The position numbers and the translations under genes were made by a program. A stretch of 64,000 bases of DNA from a bacterium (GTDB taxonomy: Bacteria > Vulcanimicrobiota > Vulcanimicrobiia > Vulcanimicrobiales > Vulcanimicrobiaceae): positions 1 through 64,000 of the forward strand of contig JAJYFL010000006.1 in the NCBI GenBank assembly GCA_021790935.1, read 5' to 3'. This document shows positions 10,017-18,902 of this stretch, one piece after another (position 1 is the stretch's first letter; each line of letters opens with the position of its first letter). Under the pieces are notes generated by a model. That model was not told the origin of the DNA and ran no database searches. It was given only the letters and a program-made list of their open reading frames with translations.

Positions 10017-11398
10017 GGCGTTGGTGTCGCTTTCTTCTGAAGTGCCGCAGCCAGGTCGGCTCCGACGATGACCGTTACGTCGGAGGCATGCGGCTCTGGA
10101 GACGCGCTTGTGGCCGGGTCGACCACGATCTTCGCTTTGGCGGCCGCCGCGCCGAGGGCTTGGCGCACGCGGTACGCGGCAAAGGCGATCGGGGAGTGCT
10201 CGTGCAGCTGCGTCGTCAGCACGCCGGACGAGGATGCGTTCCCGATGCTTCCGATCTCGAAGCCCTGCGCCTTGAGCCGCGCGGCAACTTTCGTGGCCAG
10301 TCCGGCAATCTCGGTACCGTTCTCGACGTCGACGCGGAGAGTCGACGGCGCGATCGCCGCAACCTGCCCGAAGTACGGCGTCGGCTGCGGCTGCGGCGGC
10401 GAGATCAGCATGTTCTGGACGAGCTCTGCCTTCTTGGTCTCGTCTGGGATAATCACGTCGCCCCAGTTGGGCAGTACCTTATCCGCAATGTAGGGGACCT
10501 GCGCCGTGTGAATTTCAGAGGGTGAGATATCCGCGAACGCGGTCGCCAGGCTGAGCTCTTCGGTCGGCGTGAAGTCCGTCTGCACGTCGCGGTTGAAGAC
10601 CGCCAAGAGCTCGTTCAGGTGCAGCAGCGTGTTGAGTTTGTTGCTCTTGAGCTTGTCGGCGATCGCCTTGATGACCTGTTGCTGGCGCATGATCCGGCAC
10701 GGGTCGCTGCACCAGTCGTGGCGGAAGCGCGCGTAACCGACGGCTTGGCTGCCGTTTAGATGCTGGAGCCCCGGCTGTAAGTGAACGTGCAGGTGGCCCC
10801 AGGTATCGTCGTAGTTGATCGGTCCGTTCTTGCCCCGATGGGTGAGCGCGTTGGAGTTCTCAACGTTGACGTCTACGCCGCCGATCGCGTCGATCAGGTC
10901 TTTCGTCGTGTTGATCCGCAACACCACGTAACGGTCGAATCCCGGGATGCCGAGCCACTGCGCTACGACGGCCTCGGATTCGGCTATTCCGCCGTCCGCC
11001 TGCGCTTGGTTGATCTTCGCTTCCACGCCGCCGGGAAGAATCGCCTCCATGTCGCGCGGAATCGAGAGCTCGTAGATGCGGTGGTCGGCAAGATCGAAGT
11101 TCACGGCCATGATCACGTCGCTGCGCGATTGGCTCGAGTACGCTTCGTCGAGATTGTTGTAGTCGTAGTCGAGGCCGACGACGAGCACCAGCAGATGGTC
11201 CTTGCCGAAGAGCTGCTCGGGCGGCGGCACGATCGTCCCGGCGAGTACGGAAAACGGGCTGCGGTGCTGCACCAGCGATACGCCCGCGAGGACGGCGACG
11301 GCAATGGCGACGAGGATGCCCAGCGCGAGCAGAATCGCGCGGCCCAAACCGCGGCGACGGCGCGGCGCTCCCTCGTCCGGCGCGAGATGCTTAGCCAA
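10013..11398 (-). CDS. LytR-CpsA-Psr (LCP) family ligase
   Basis: LCP proteins transfer polyprenyl-linked polymers to the cell wall or other acceptors. After a basic N-terminus (PRRRRGLGR) comes one membrane helix (ILLALGILVAIAVAVLAGV), then the LCP domain with SDVIMAVNFDL, the arginine-bearing SIPRDMEA, IDAIGGVDVNVE and the AVGYARFRHD motif. A C-terminal LytR_C domain follows (RVDVENGTEIAGLATKVAAR). The frame stays open upstream to 11566, inside rimO. I prefer TTG 11398, which overlaps the rimO stop by eight bases, because the added residues would be antisense-like low complexity; no good ribosome-binding site is seen for either. It lies between rimO and the polysaccharide deacetylase. Confidence 0.88.
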   Translation of the reverse strand: MAKHLAPDEGAPRRRRGLGRAILLALGILVAIAVAVLAGVSLVQHRSPFSVLAGTIVPPPEQLFGKDHLLVLVVGLDYDYNNLDEAYSSQSRSDVIMAVNFDLADHRIYELSIPRDMEAILPGGVEAKINQAQADGGIAESEAVVAQWLGIPGFDRYVVLRINTTKDLIDAIGGVDVNVENSNALTHRGKNGPINYDDTWGHLHVHLQPGLQHLNGSQAVGYARFRHDWCSDPCRIMRQQQVIKAIADKLKSNKLNTLLHLNELLAVFNRDVQTDFTPTEELSLATAFADISPSEIHTAQVPYIADKVLPNWGDVIIPDETKKAELVQNMLISPPQPQPTPYFGQVAAIAPSTLRVDVENGTEIAGLATKVAARLKAQGFEIGSIGNASSSGVLTTQLHEHSPIAFAAYRVRQALGAAAAKAKIVVDPATSASPEPHASDVTVIVGADLAAALQKKATPTP

Positions 11399-12749
11399 CG
11401 GCGTGCCCGTAAAAATCGAACGAACCGTGCCCGTCGAGCGCAACCTCGACGAACTCGCCGGCGCGCGCCGCGCCGGTAAAATAGATTCCTCCGTCCACCC
11501 CCGGGGCTTCGCCCATCGATCGCCCGAACCACGCGTGGCCGGCGCCCAGCAGCGCGCGGAGTCCATCGGTCGAACGCAGCGTGCGCCGCTCCTCCGCGAG
11601 GACGCTCACGTTCCGGCCCACGCGAAGCGCCCGCGCTCGCCCGGAGGCCGCGCGCTGCGCTTCACGCAAGCGAACCAAGCGCTTGCGCTTCTCGCGAGCC
11701 GGAACCTGGTTCGGCAGATGCGCGCTCGGCGTCCCCTCTTCGCAGCTGTATTCGAAGAAACCGACGCGATCGAGCTGCGCCCGCCCGATCCATTCCTCCA
11801 GATACGCGACGTGCTCCGCCGTCTCACCGGGGAAACCGACGATGAAGGTCGAGCGCATCGTAATGCCCGGGACGCGCGCTCGCAACTCGTCGAGGATCTC
11901 GAGATACCGCTCGCCGTTCCCGGGGCGGCGCATGGCCCGGAGCACGTCGGGGTGCGCGTGCTGCAACGGCATGTCCATGTAGGTGCACACCTTCGGTAAA
12001 CGCGCCATCGCATCGATGAGTTCGCGCTCTACCGTAGCCGGATAGAGATAGAGCAGCCGTATCCAGGCGATACCGTCGATCTCGGAGAGCCGTTCAAGCA
12101 GCCCGGCTAAACCGCCGCGGCGCAGGCCCCGGTCGCGGCCCCACATCGAGGTGTCCTGTGCGATGAGGATCACCTCTTTGGTGCCGCCGCCGGCGAGCGC
12201 TCGCGCTTCCTTGAGGATCGACTCCTCGCTGCGGCTGCGGAAGCCTCCGCGCAACTGCGGGATGATGCAGAAGGTGCAGGGGTGGTCGCAGCCTTCGGCG
12301 ATCTTCAAATAAGCGGTCGCCTGCCCGGTCGTGACCAGGCGCGGAAGAAAATCGTGCTCGGGTGGAGCGTCGAACTGCAAGCGCACCGGCCGTTGCCCCG
12401 CACGCGCGTCCTCCAGGAGATCCACGATGCCGGCATAGGCGCCGGTGCCGATGACGCCGTCGATCTCGGGGATGAGCGACTGCAGTTGCTCGCCGAACCG
12501 CTGCGCCAAACACCCGGCCACGATCAACTGCTGGCCGGGCTGCTTGAGATCCGCCTGCTCGAGGATCGCCTCGGTCGACTCCGACTTCGCCGGATCGATG
12601 AACGCGCACGTATTGATGACCACCGTGCCGGCCTCGAGCGGATCGGGCGAGAGTTCCCAGCCGGCCGCACCCAACCGCGCGATCATGACCTCGGTGTCGA
12701 CCAGGTTCTTCGCGCATCCGAGCGAGACGAACGATACGCTCTTCTTCAA
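11391..12749 (-). CDS. rimO: Ribosomal protein S12 methylthiotransferase RimO
   Basis: RimO is a radical-SAM enzyme that adds a methylthio group to Asp of ribosomal protein S12. The 452-residue product has the N-terminal UPF0004 domain starting SFVSLGCAKNLVDTE, which is diagnostic of RimO rather than MiaB, with further cluster cysteines in NTCAFI and VAGCLAQR. The radical-SAM motif CDHPCTFC follows, and a TRAM domain closes the protein. The start is TTG 12749, two bases after the yajQ stop; it yields the usual MKKSVSFVSLG beginning although the ribosome-binding site is weak. The gene is probably translated by coupling to yajQ. Confidence 0.96.
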   Translation of the reverse strand: MKKSVSFVSLGCAKNLVDTEVMIARLGAAGWELSPDPLEAGTVVINTCAFIDPAKSESTEAILEQADLKQPGQQLIVAGCLAQRFGEQLQSLIPEIDGVIGTGAYAGIVDLLEDARAGQRPVRLQFDAPPEHDFLPRLVTTGQATAYLKIAEGCDHPCTFCIIPQLRGGFRSRSEESILKEARALAGGGTKEVILIAQDTSMWGRDRGLRRGGLAGLLERLSEIDGIAWIRLLYLYPATVERELIDAMARLPKVCTYMDMPLQHAHPDVLRAMRRPGNGERYLEILDELRARVPGITMRSTFIVGFPGETAEHVAYLEEWIGRAQLDRVGFFEYSCEEGTPSAHLPNQVPAREKRKRLVRLREAQRAASGRARALRVGRNVSVLAEERRTLRSTDGLRALLGAGHAWFGRSMGEAPGVDGGIYFTGAARAGEFVEVALDGHGSFDFYGHAVG

Positions 12750-12751
12750 AG

Positions 12752-13246
12752 CTACCGATAGTTGACGAACTGCAGGGGCAACTCGTAGTCCATGGCTTTG
12801 AGATGTGCGATGACCTTCTGAAGATCGTCGCGGTTCTTCCCCGACACGCGGATCTGCTCGTCCTGATACTGCGCCGTGACTTTGAGTTTGAGGCCTTTGA
12901 TCGCCTCCATCAGCGGTTTGCTCTTGTCTTTCGGGATGCCGCTCTTGAGCTCGATCGTTTGGCGCACGGTATCCTGCGTAGCCGGCTCCACCTTGCCGAA
13001 GGCGAGCGCTTTGATATCGATCCCCCGCTTGATCGCCTTGGAGGAGACGATGTCCATGACGTTCTTCATCTTCAGCTCGTCGTCCGAAAGAACCGTGATG
13101 GTGGTTTTGCCGTCGAAGGCGATCTCGGTCTTCGAGTGCTTGAAATCGAACCGCCCGGCGACCTCTTTGCGCGCCTGGTTTAGGGCGTTGTCGAGTTCCT
13201 GCCGGTCGATTTTCGATACGACGTCGAAAGACGCTTCGCTAGCCAC
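12752..13246 (-). CDS. yajQ: YajQ family nucleotide-binding protein
   Basis: This 164-residue protein matches YajQ/DUF520 over its full length: MASEASFDVVSKIDRQELDN at the start, RFDFKHSKTEI, and the end MDYELPLQFVNYR. YajQ proteins bind nucleotides; one characterised member binds cyclic di-GMP and acts in gene control. The start is GTG 13246 with AAAGGAG six bases upstream. It lies 27 bases after rodZ and two bases before rimO on the same strand. A c-di-GMP link is known only for some members; here it is just a possibility, of interest because a diguanylate cyclase gene lies elsewhere in the window. Confidence 0.95.
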   Translation of the reverse strand: MASEASFDVVSKIDRQELDNALNQARKEVAGRFDFKHSKTEIAFDGKTTITVLSDDELKMKNVMDIVSSKAIKRGIDIKALAFGKVEPATQDTVRQTIELKSGIPKDKSKPLMEAIKGLKLKVTAQYQDEQIRVSGKNRDDLQKVIAHLKAMDYELPLQFVNYR

Positions 13247-13273
13247 GATAACTCCTTTAGAATCGGCGCCCCA

Positions 13274-14110
13274 TCACAGCGTGAACGTACGCTGGACGAC
13301 CGCGCCCATGCCGCCGAGCTTGCCGACCGGCGTGCCGTCGACCGCGATCTGGACGCCGCCGGCATTGCCGACGAGCACCACCGCGGAGTTCCCGTGGAAC
13401 GTCTTGGTCGTCCCGGCCGGGAACGTACCCTCAATACTAACACTCCCGTCAACCGTGACCCGCAGCCAACAGACGGCCGTCAGATGGATCGTCAGCACGT
13501 GGGAGTCGCCGAGTGCCGAGATCGGCGCACACGGTGTCGAAGTCGCCGCGGGTCCGGCCGAGGCGGCCAGCGCCGGTGCGGCCGGCAACGTCGCGCTCGG
13601 ACAGGGCAGCGGAGCTGCCGCGGGCACCCCGGGAGCTGCGGCGAGCGGCAGCGTGCTGGGCAGCGCTGAGGCTCCGGGTGAGAGGGAGGCGGCCGGAGCG
13701 GCGACCGGAGGCGTGGGCACCGGCGAGGGCGCGACCGCCAGGTAGACGACCAGAGCGAGCAGCACGACCGCCACCGCACCGGCGATCCACAGGAGCGGGC
13801 GCAGGCTCTGCGACGGCGCAGAGGGTCCCTGGGCTACGGCCCCGGGTTGCGGGATCTCGGCCGCCGTGGGCGGCGCGGTGCCCGTCGCGGTGTTGAAATC
13901 CGCGACCGCCTCGCTCGGGTCGAGGCCCAAGAACCGCGCATAGGTACGCATGAAACCGCGAATATATACCGGAGCGCCGATGACGCTCCACTTCTCTTCC
14001 TCGAGAGCAGCGAGGTAGACGGATCGAATGCGAATGTGGTCGGCAACGTCCGAGAGCGTCAAGCCGCGAGCTTCCCGCGCGGTGCGAAACCGATCACCAA
14101 GAGCAGGCAT
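13274..14110 (-). CDS. rodZ: RodZ-like cytoskeletal protein (HTH_25 plus DUF4115)
   Basis: RodZ links the MreB cytoskeleton to the envelope. The 278-residue product starts MPALGDRFRTAREARGLTLS, an HTH_25 helix-turn-helix domain with VADHIRIRSVYLAALEE, then a flexible stretch, one membrane helix (LLWIAGAVAVVLLALVVYLA), a long Pro/Ala/Ser-rich periplasmic linker, and a C-terminal DUF4115 beta domain (LTIHLTAVCWLRVTVDG). This is the classic RodZ architecture, here with an especially low-complexity linker. The ATG at 14110 begins the domain; ATG 14134, with AGGATAACAGG before it, is an equally possible start. It heads the minus-strand envelope block and is divergent from mnmA. Confidence 0.87.
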   Translation of the reverse strand: MPALGDRFRTAREARGLTLSDVADHIRIRSVYLAALEEEKWSVIGAPVYIRGFMRTYARFLGLDPSEAVADFNTATGTAPPTAAEIPQPGAVAQGPSAPSQSLRPLLWIAGAVAVVLLALVVYLAVAPSPVPTPPVAAPAASLSPGASALPSTLPLAAAPGVPAAAPLPCPSATLPAAPALAASAGPAATSTPCAPISALGDSHVLTIHLTAVCWLRVTVDGSVSIEGTFPAGTTKTFHGNSAVVLVGNAGGVQIAVDGTPVGKLGGMGAVVQRTFTL

Positions 14111-14158
14111 TGGGGCTTCTGTTAGCGCCCGCATCCTGTTATCCTGTCCGTGCGAACT

Positions 14159-15238
14159 ATGAAGAACGAACGCGTGATTGCCGCAATGAGCGGCGGAGTC
14201 GATTCGGCCGTAGCGGCCGGCTTGCTGGTAGCGGCCGGATACGACGTCGTGGGCGTCACCATGAAGATGTACGAGCCGACGAGCGCGCCGCATGCCAAGA
14301 GTTGCTGCGGCGTCGACGATTTCGACGACGCTCGCCGCAGCGCGGCGGTGCTGGGGATCCCGCATTACGTGCTGAATTTCGAGGAGACGTTTCGGCGTAA
14401 CGTCATCGACCGGTTCGCCGACGACTACGCGAATGGCCGCACCCCGAACCCGTGCGTCGCCTGCAACAACTTCGTGAAGCTCGGCACGCTGCGCCGGTAC
14501 GCCGATACGCTGGGCGCACGCTTCGTCGCTACCGGCCACTACGCACGGATCGAGCATCGCGCCGACGGGCCTCACCTCTTCCGCGGAACGCGCGCCAAAG
14601 ATCAGGCTTACGCGCTGGCGCAGCTCGCGCCCGAACAACTCGCACGCCTGCTGCTGCCGCTGGGCGAGTACGACAAGGCGGCGACGCGAGAGCACGCGCG
14701 AAGGATGGGCCTCCCGGTGCACGACAAGACCGAGTCGCAAGACATCTGCTTCGTCGAAGGCGGCGATTACCGCACCGTGCTCGCGGGAATGCGGCCGGAG
14801 GTGCGCGCCGAAGGCGCGATCGTCACGTCGTCCGGGCAACGCGTCGGCTCCCACGCGGGCATCGCGAATTACACCGTGGGCCAGCGGCAGGGTTTGCCTG
14901 CCGCCGCCGGCGGCGCGCGCTACGTCACGCGCATCGACGCGGCAAGCAACACGATCGTCGTCGGCCGCGAAGACGAACTTGCGGCCGGCGGCCTGATCGC
15001 CGACGAGGTCAACCTCATCCGCCCGGAGCGGTTCGGGCCTTCGGAGGCGGCGGTGCTCGCCGCGATTCGCTACCGCGCTGCGCCAACGCCGGCGACCGCC
15101 GCGTTACGCCGCGACGGTACGCTCGAGGTCCGCTTTGCGTCCCCGCAGCGCGCGGTCTCGCCCGGCCAGCTCGTCGCGCTCTTCGACCAGGGCGGCGAAG
15201 AAGCGCTGGGCGCCGCGACGATTCGCGAAGCGGTCTAG
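14159..15238 (+). CDS. mnmA: tRNA-specific 2-thiouridylase MnmA
   Basis: MnmA forms 2-thiouridine at the wobble position of tRNA (Lys, Glu, Gln). The 359-residue protein begins [20 protein letters not shown], containing the PP-loop SGGVDS that binds ATP. The two catalytic cysteines are in [11 protein letters not shown] and [12 protein letters not shown], and [16 protein letters not shown] and the C-terminal beta barrel are present. A short insertion with CC near residues 44-45 ([15 protein letters not shown]) matches the long form found outside enterics. A GTG at 14150 is in frame, three codons upstream; neither start has a clear ribosome-binding site. Its stop overlaps the convergent mqnC stop by four bases. 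Confidence 0.97.
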   Translation: MKNERVIAAMSGGVDSAVAAGLLVAAGYDVVGVTMKMYEPTSAPHAKSCCGVDDFDDARRSAAVLGIPHYVLNFEETFRRNVIDRFADDYANGRTPNPCVACNNFVKLGTLRRYADTLGARFVATGHYARIEHRADGPHLFRGTRAKDQAYALAQLAPEQLARLLLPLGEYDKAATREHARRMGLPVHDKTESQDICFVEGGDYRTVLAGMRPEVRAEGAIVTSSGQRVGSHAGIANYTVGQRQGLPAAAGGARYVTRIDAASNTIVVGREDELAAGGLIADEVNLIRPERFGPSEAAVLAAIRYRAAPTPATAALRRDGTLEVRFASPQRAVSPGQLVALFDQGGEEALGAATIREAV

Positions 15239-16317
15239 GCGGTCGCTAGCGCCGCGCCGTCGCGGAGGTTCCAGTAGGTGTCGCGTACCACGGGCGTAAA
15301 CCCGGCACCGGCGACGATCTCTTCCAACTGCTTGCGCGTCGCCTCGTTGGTCGAACCGGCATCGTGCACGACCCGCTCTTCGATGATCGTTCCGCCCATG
15401 TCGTCGCACCCGTAGAAGAGCGCCAACTGCCCCATCTTCAGCCCCGGCGTTAGCCACGAGGCCTGCAGGTGCGGGAAGTTGTCCAAATACAACCGCGAGA
15501 TCGCCAGGACGCGCAGGTATTCCAAACCGCTGGCCTCTTTGCCGCGAAGCGGCGTCTTCCACGGCACGTAATACCACGGGATGAACGCCGTGAAGCCTCC
15601 GGTCTCGTCCTGCAGCTCGCGCAGCACCTGCATGTGTTCGATGCGTTCCGCTGGCGTCTCGATCGAGCCGAACATCATCGTCGCCGTCGTCGGCATCCCC
15701 AGGAGCTGCGCCTCGCGCATGACGCCCAACCAGCGATCGGGCTTGACTTTGCGCGCGCTGATGCGCTTGCGAACGCGTTCGACCAAGATCTCGGCACCGG
15801 CTCCGGGCAGCGATTTCATGCCGGCGTCCTTTAGGCGCGCAAGGATCTCGCGCGTCGGCAGGCCCTCGACCTGCGCCAAGCCGATCACCTCGGAGACCGA
15901 TAGCGAGTGAATGTCGACCCCGGGAAACTCGCCGCGGACGCGGGAGAAGAGCCGCTCGAACCACCCGAGGCGCAGCTCCGGGTTTACGCCGCCTTGGATC
16001 ATGATCTGCGTCGCACCCTGATCCGCCGCGTGTTTCACGCGTGCGAGCACCTGGTCGTGCGACATGGTGTAGCCTTCTTTGTGCTTCTCCGGCCGGAAAA
16101 ACGCGCAAAAGGTGCAGTGCACGTTGCAGATGTTGGTATAGTTGATGGTCGTGTCGACCACGTACGTCACGACGCCGGATGGATAGAGCTGCATCCGGCG
16201 CGCGTGTGCCGCGGAGCCGAGCTCGTGCAGATCGGCCCGCTCGTACAGCCGCACGCCCTCTTCGAAGGTCAAGCGGCCGCCGGTCGCGGCCTTATCGAGA
16301 AGGCGAGTGAGAGACAC
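15235..16317 (-). CDS. mqnC: Cyclic dehypoxanthinyl futalosine synthase MqnC
   Basis: MqnC is a radical-SAM enzyme that cyclises dehypoxanthine futalosine in the futalosine route to menaquinone. The 360-residue product has [13 protein letters not shown], the radical-SAM CxxxCxxC cluster motif, followed by [10 protein letters not shown] and [20 protein letters not shown], typical of this family. GTG 16317 is the start and lies inside the 3' end of mqnA (26-base overlap). With mqnE and mqnA upstream on the same strand, three of the dedicated pathway enzymes form one operon. No homologue of the nucleosidase (mqnB) or of mqnD is in this window. Confidence 0.95.
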   Translation of the reverse strand: MSLTRLLDKAATGGRLTFEEGVRLYERADLHELGSAAHARRMQLYPSGVVTYVVDTTINYTNICNVHCTFCAFFRPEKHKEGYTMSHDQVLARVKHAADQGATQIMIQGGVNPELRLGWFERLFSRVRGEFPGVDIHSLSVSEVIGLAQVEGLPTREILARLKDAGMKSLPGAGAEILVERVRKRISARKVKPDRWLGVMREAQLLGMPTTATMMFGSIETPAERIEHMQVLRELQDETGGFTAFIPWYYVPWKTPLRGKEASGLEYLRVLAISRLYLDNFPHLQASWLTPGLKMGQLALFYGCDDMGGTIIEERVVHDAGSTNEATRKQLEEIVAGAGFTPVVRDTYWNLRDGAALATA

Positions 16318-17137
16318 CGATGGCCTCCGGAACGAACGGCGGCATCGTTTCGATGGCGCCGATGGCGAGCAGCTCGCGGCAGAATGCCGCCAATCCGCGC
16401 TGCGCGGCGGAATGGAACGTAAAGTTCAACTTGGCGTAGTAGCTTTCGTAAAATCCCGGCGGACGTGGCTTGACGCGCTGCGCGCCGGCAACGACGCTAT
16501 CGCGATGGGCGCGCCCCCAAGAATAGGCGTCGGTGAGAGCGTGCATGCACGCGCGAACGGCATCGGGATCTCGCTCGTAGACCGCGCGCCGCGCCGCCCA
16601 GACGGCCGTAACCGACTGCTCGCCGGTCCAGTCGCGCCAAATCTTGCCCAGATCGTAGACGCGGTCGCCGCGCAGCTCGAAGAGCGCGTCGATGGCGGCG
16701 TCGCCGATCAGCATCGCGGGCCGGCCCGCGCGGGCCTGCGCGAGCGGGTCGTCGTCCTCGACGAACTCGGCCCGGACGCCGTAGTGCCGCTCGAGCAGCA
16801 CGCGCAGCAGATTGCGGCCGCTGGCGGATTCACGCGTGGTCGCAATCTTCGCACCGCCCAAGAGTGCAGGCGGCACCGCGGAGACCAGCACCACCGAGAC
16901 GATCTCGTCGCGCGCGCCGATGCAGAGATCCGGCAGGAGCACGTAGCGCTCGAACTCCCGCGCGTACGCAAAGGCGCTGATCGGGCTCACGTCGAGCTCG
17001 CCCGAGCGCATCATCGCGTTGAGGCTTGCGGGGACGTCTGCGTGCAGCGTGCCGGGATAGACGATCGCCCCGGCGTCGAAGGCTGCGTAGACCGGCAGGT
17101 CGTTCGTGTAGACGATCCGGCCGCAGCGTAGCGCCAT
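16292..17137 (-). CDS. mqnA: Chorismate dehydratase MqnA
   Basis: MqnA dehydrates chorismate to 3-enolpyruvoyl-benzoate, the first step of the futalosine pathway. The 281-residue product has the periplasmic-binding-protein-like fold of the MqnA/MqnD family: LRCGRIVYTNDLPVYAAFDA at the start, ELDVSPISAFAYAREF, and LLIGDAAI-like AMLIGDAAIDALFEL in the middle. The start ATG 17137 shares one base with the mqnE stop (TGATG), indicating coupled translation; a longer frame to 17194 would lie wholly within mqnE. Given its neighbours, MqnA is more likely than MqnD. Confidence 0.93.
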   Translation of the reverse strand: MALRCGRIVYTNDLPVYAAFDAGAIVYPGTLHADVPASLNAMMRSGELDVSPISAFAYAREFERYVLLPDLCIGARDEIVSVVLVSAVPPALLGGAKIATTRESASGRNLLRVLLERHYGVRAEFVEDDDPLAQARAGRPAMLIGDAAIDALFELRGDRVYDLGKIWRDWTGEQSVTAVWAARRAVYERDPDAVRACMHALTDAYSWGRAHRDSVVAGAQRVKPRPPGFYESYYAKLNFTFHSAAQRGLAAFCRELLAIGAIETMPPFVPEAIGVSHSPSR

Positions 17138-18303
17138 CAGCGCGCGCCGACGGCCTCTCCCACGGCTTCGCGGTCGGCCGACGGCGGGGCCCAATCGTGC
17201 GGGAAGGTGTCGTAGGTGCTGTTGCGGCGGACGGGGACGAACCCGGCCTCTTCGATCAAGCGGCGGAACTCGCGGTCGTCGACGTACTGCCCCGACTGCG
17301 TCCCGGCGCTGTGGTAGATCATCTCTTCGTCGGTCGAGCCGTGCGTGCCGTCCATATCGTCCGCCCCGAAGTGCAGCGCGACCTGGCAGACTTTCAGGCC
17401 TTGAATCATCCAGTATGCCTTGACGTGGTCGAAGTTGTGCAGCATCAGCCGCGCGACCGCGAAGGTGCGGACGTCGTCCAGCCCCGTCGTCGGGCCGCAG
17501 TCGTTGAGCTCGTTGCCGTCGGGATGAAAGGCCAGCGGAATGAAGGCGTTATACCCGGGCGAGCGGTCCTGCGATTCGCGTAGGCGCACGAGATGATCGA
17601 CGCGGTCCTCGAGCGATTCGACGTGCCCGTAGAGCATCGTCGCGTTGCTCGCGATCCCTTGACGGTGCAGCTCCTCGTGGATGGCAAGCCAGCTCTCGGA
17701 ACTCACTTTGTTCGGGCAGATCTTCTTGCGCGTCTCCTCCGCAAATATCTCGGCGCCGCCGCCGTTGACGTTATCCAAGCCCGCCGCCTTGAGTTCCGCG
17801 ACGATCTGCGGAAAAGACAGGCGATGGCGCTTGGCCATGTACTCGAGCTCCGCTGCCGTGAAGAGCGAGAGCTGCACGTGCGGCAACTCTTCTTTAAAGC
17901 GGCGCATCAGCGGAACCCAATAGTCGAGCGAGAGCTGGCGCGGGTCGTGCCCGCCCACGATGTGGAGCTGATTGAAGTTGGTTCCGGTCGCGATCGCCTG
18001 CGCGAAGACGTGATCGGCGGTCATGCGCACGACGTGCTCCCGGTCCTTGAACTCGTCAACCGCGAACGAGCAGAACTTGCACCCCGCGTAGCACACGTTG
18101 GTGGAGTTGATATAGCGGTTCAGAACGTAGTAGACGTTCTTGCCGGTCTTGCGTTCCTTGGCCGCACGCGCGATGCGCCCGAGGTTATGAATATCGGGCG
18201 TGCGGTACAGCGTCAGCCCGTCCTCGATCGTTAGAGGAACGTCCTCCTCGACTTTTCGCTCGATCGGCCGCAGAGCCGCATCCATCGTGTACGCCACAGT
18301 CAC
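17137..18303 (-). CDS. mqnE: Aminodeoxyfutalosine synthase MqnE
   Basis: MqnE is a radical-SAM enzyme that joins the MqnA product to S-adenosylmethionine to form aminodeoxyfutalosine. The 388-residue product carries CYAGCKFCSFAV (CxxxCxxC) and family segments such as NRYINSTNVCYAGC, HIVGGHDPRQLSLDYW and DNVNGGGAEIFAEETRKKIC. The GTG at 18303 is the start (VAYTMDAAL follows). As the first gene of mqnE-mqnA-mqnC it should set expression of the pathway. The genes are ordered here as the first two steps followed by a later one. Confidence 0.95.
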   Translation of the reverse strand: MTVAYTMDAALRPIERKVEEDVPLTIEDGLTLYRTPDIHNLGRIARAAKERKTGKNVYYVLNRYINSTNVCYAGCKFCSFAVDEFKDREHVVRMTADHVFAQAIATGTNFNQLHIVGGHDPRQLSLDYWVPLMRRFKEELPHVQLSLFTAAELEYMAKRHRLSFPQIVAELKAAGLDNVNGGGAEIFAEETRKKICPNKVSSESWLAIHEELHRQGIASNATMLYGHVESLEDRVDHLVRLRESQDRSPGYNAFIPLAFHPDGNELNDCGPTTGLDDVRTFAVARLMLHNFDHVKAYWMIQGLKVCQVALHFGADDMDGTHGSTDEEMIYHSAGTQSGQYVDDREFRRLIEEAGFVPVRRNSTYDTFPHDWAPPSADREAVGEAVGAR

Positions 18304-18507
18304 CTTTCTTTATGGTATCGCCAGAGCGACTCTGCTTCGTACTCTACGGGGACGTCCCTGGTGCGGCAAAGACTTTTAGCACGACGGCACCGCCCGTGAC
18401 GGTGGCCCCGGCCAGGACCAGGGCAAGGCGCGCCCACAAATCGCGAGCGTGAGAGCCGTCAGCACACCTGCAGGCCTGCCGGCGAACCGCAGCGCGTTCA
18501 CGGCGCT

Positions 18508-18717
18508 CTATGCCACTTCGGCGAACGCTACTGCTGAAGGCGGCGGAATGGACAGCCCGTCCTCGCGCATGCCTTCCAAATGCAAAGCGATTGCTTCTTG
18601 GATGTTGCGTTGCGCTTCTTCGAGCGTTGCCCCAGTCGAAACACATCCCGGCAAATCGGGAACATACGCGGAGAAGTTCCGTTCGCCGCGCTCGATGATG
18701 ATGGGGTATTTCTTCAT
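18508..18717 (-). CDS. hicB: HicB family antitoxin (short form)
   Basis: The 69-residue protein MKKYPIIIERGERNFSAYVP continues DLPGCVSTGATLEEAQRNIQ and EAIALHLEGMREDG, the RNase H-like fold of HicB antitoxins that sequesters HicA. There is no C-terminal ribbon-helix-helix or HTH domain, so it belongs to the short class and may not repress its own promoter directly. The ATG at 18717 overlaps the hicA stop (ATGA), giving the usual toxin-first order. A longer frame to 18858 is antisense-like and was not used. Confidence 0.9.
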   Translation of the reverse strand: MKKYPIIIERGERNFSAYVPDLPGCVSTGATLEEAQRNIQEAIALHLEGMREDGLSIPPPSAVAFAEVA

Positions 18718-18899
18718 TTCCAACCTGCCTGACGTTGAATTGATCTCCATGTCCCCCCCTGAAGGTCGTCGCCCTCGCGGCCGGGCACGGTGACGCGACC
18801 TGGCTTGGTCGGGTGCTTGAATTGACGGTGGCTCCCACGGGTGACGACGAGCACCCACCCGTCCTCGTGCAGCCTTCGCAGCGCGTCGCGTACCTTCAT
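18714..18899 (-). CDS. hicA: HicA family mRNA interferase toxin
   Basis: HicA toxins are small double-stranded-RNA-binding-fold ribonucleases that cleave mRNA. The 61-residue protein begins MKVRDALRRLHEDGWVLVVT and has RGSHRQFKHPTKPGRVTVPG with the catalytic His of the GSHxxF/Y motif, then SIQRQAGWK. It appears complete. The ATG at 18899 lies three bases after the ftsK stop with no clear ribosome-binding site, so it may be read through from ftsK. The cognate antitoxin gene follows with a four-base overlap. Confidence 0.9.
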   Translation of the reverse strand: MKVRDALRRLHEDGWVLVVTRGSHRQFKHPTKPGRVTVPGREGDDLQGGTWRSIQRQAGWK

Positions 18900-18902
18900 C
18901 GG

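Noticed and set aside
18344-18838. Minus-strand frame of 164 codons covering hicB and the interval to mqnE
   Set aside because: It overlaps hicAB in another frame. Its last 30 residues (LALVLAGATVTGGAVVLKVF) look like a membrane helix, possibly a small gene remnant, but no start or ribosome-binding site supports it.
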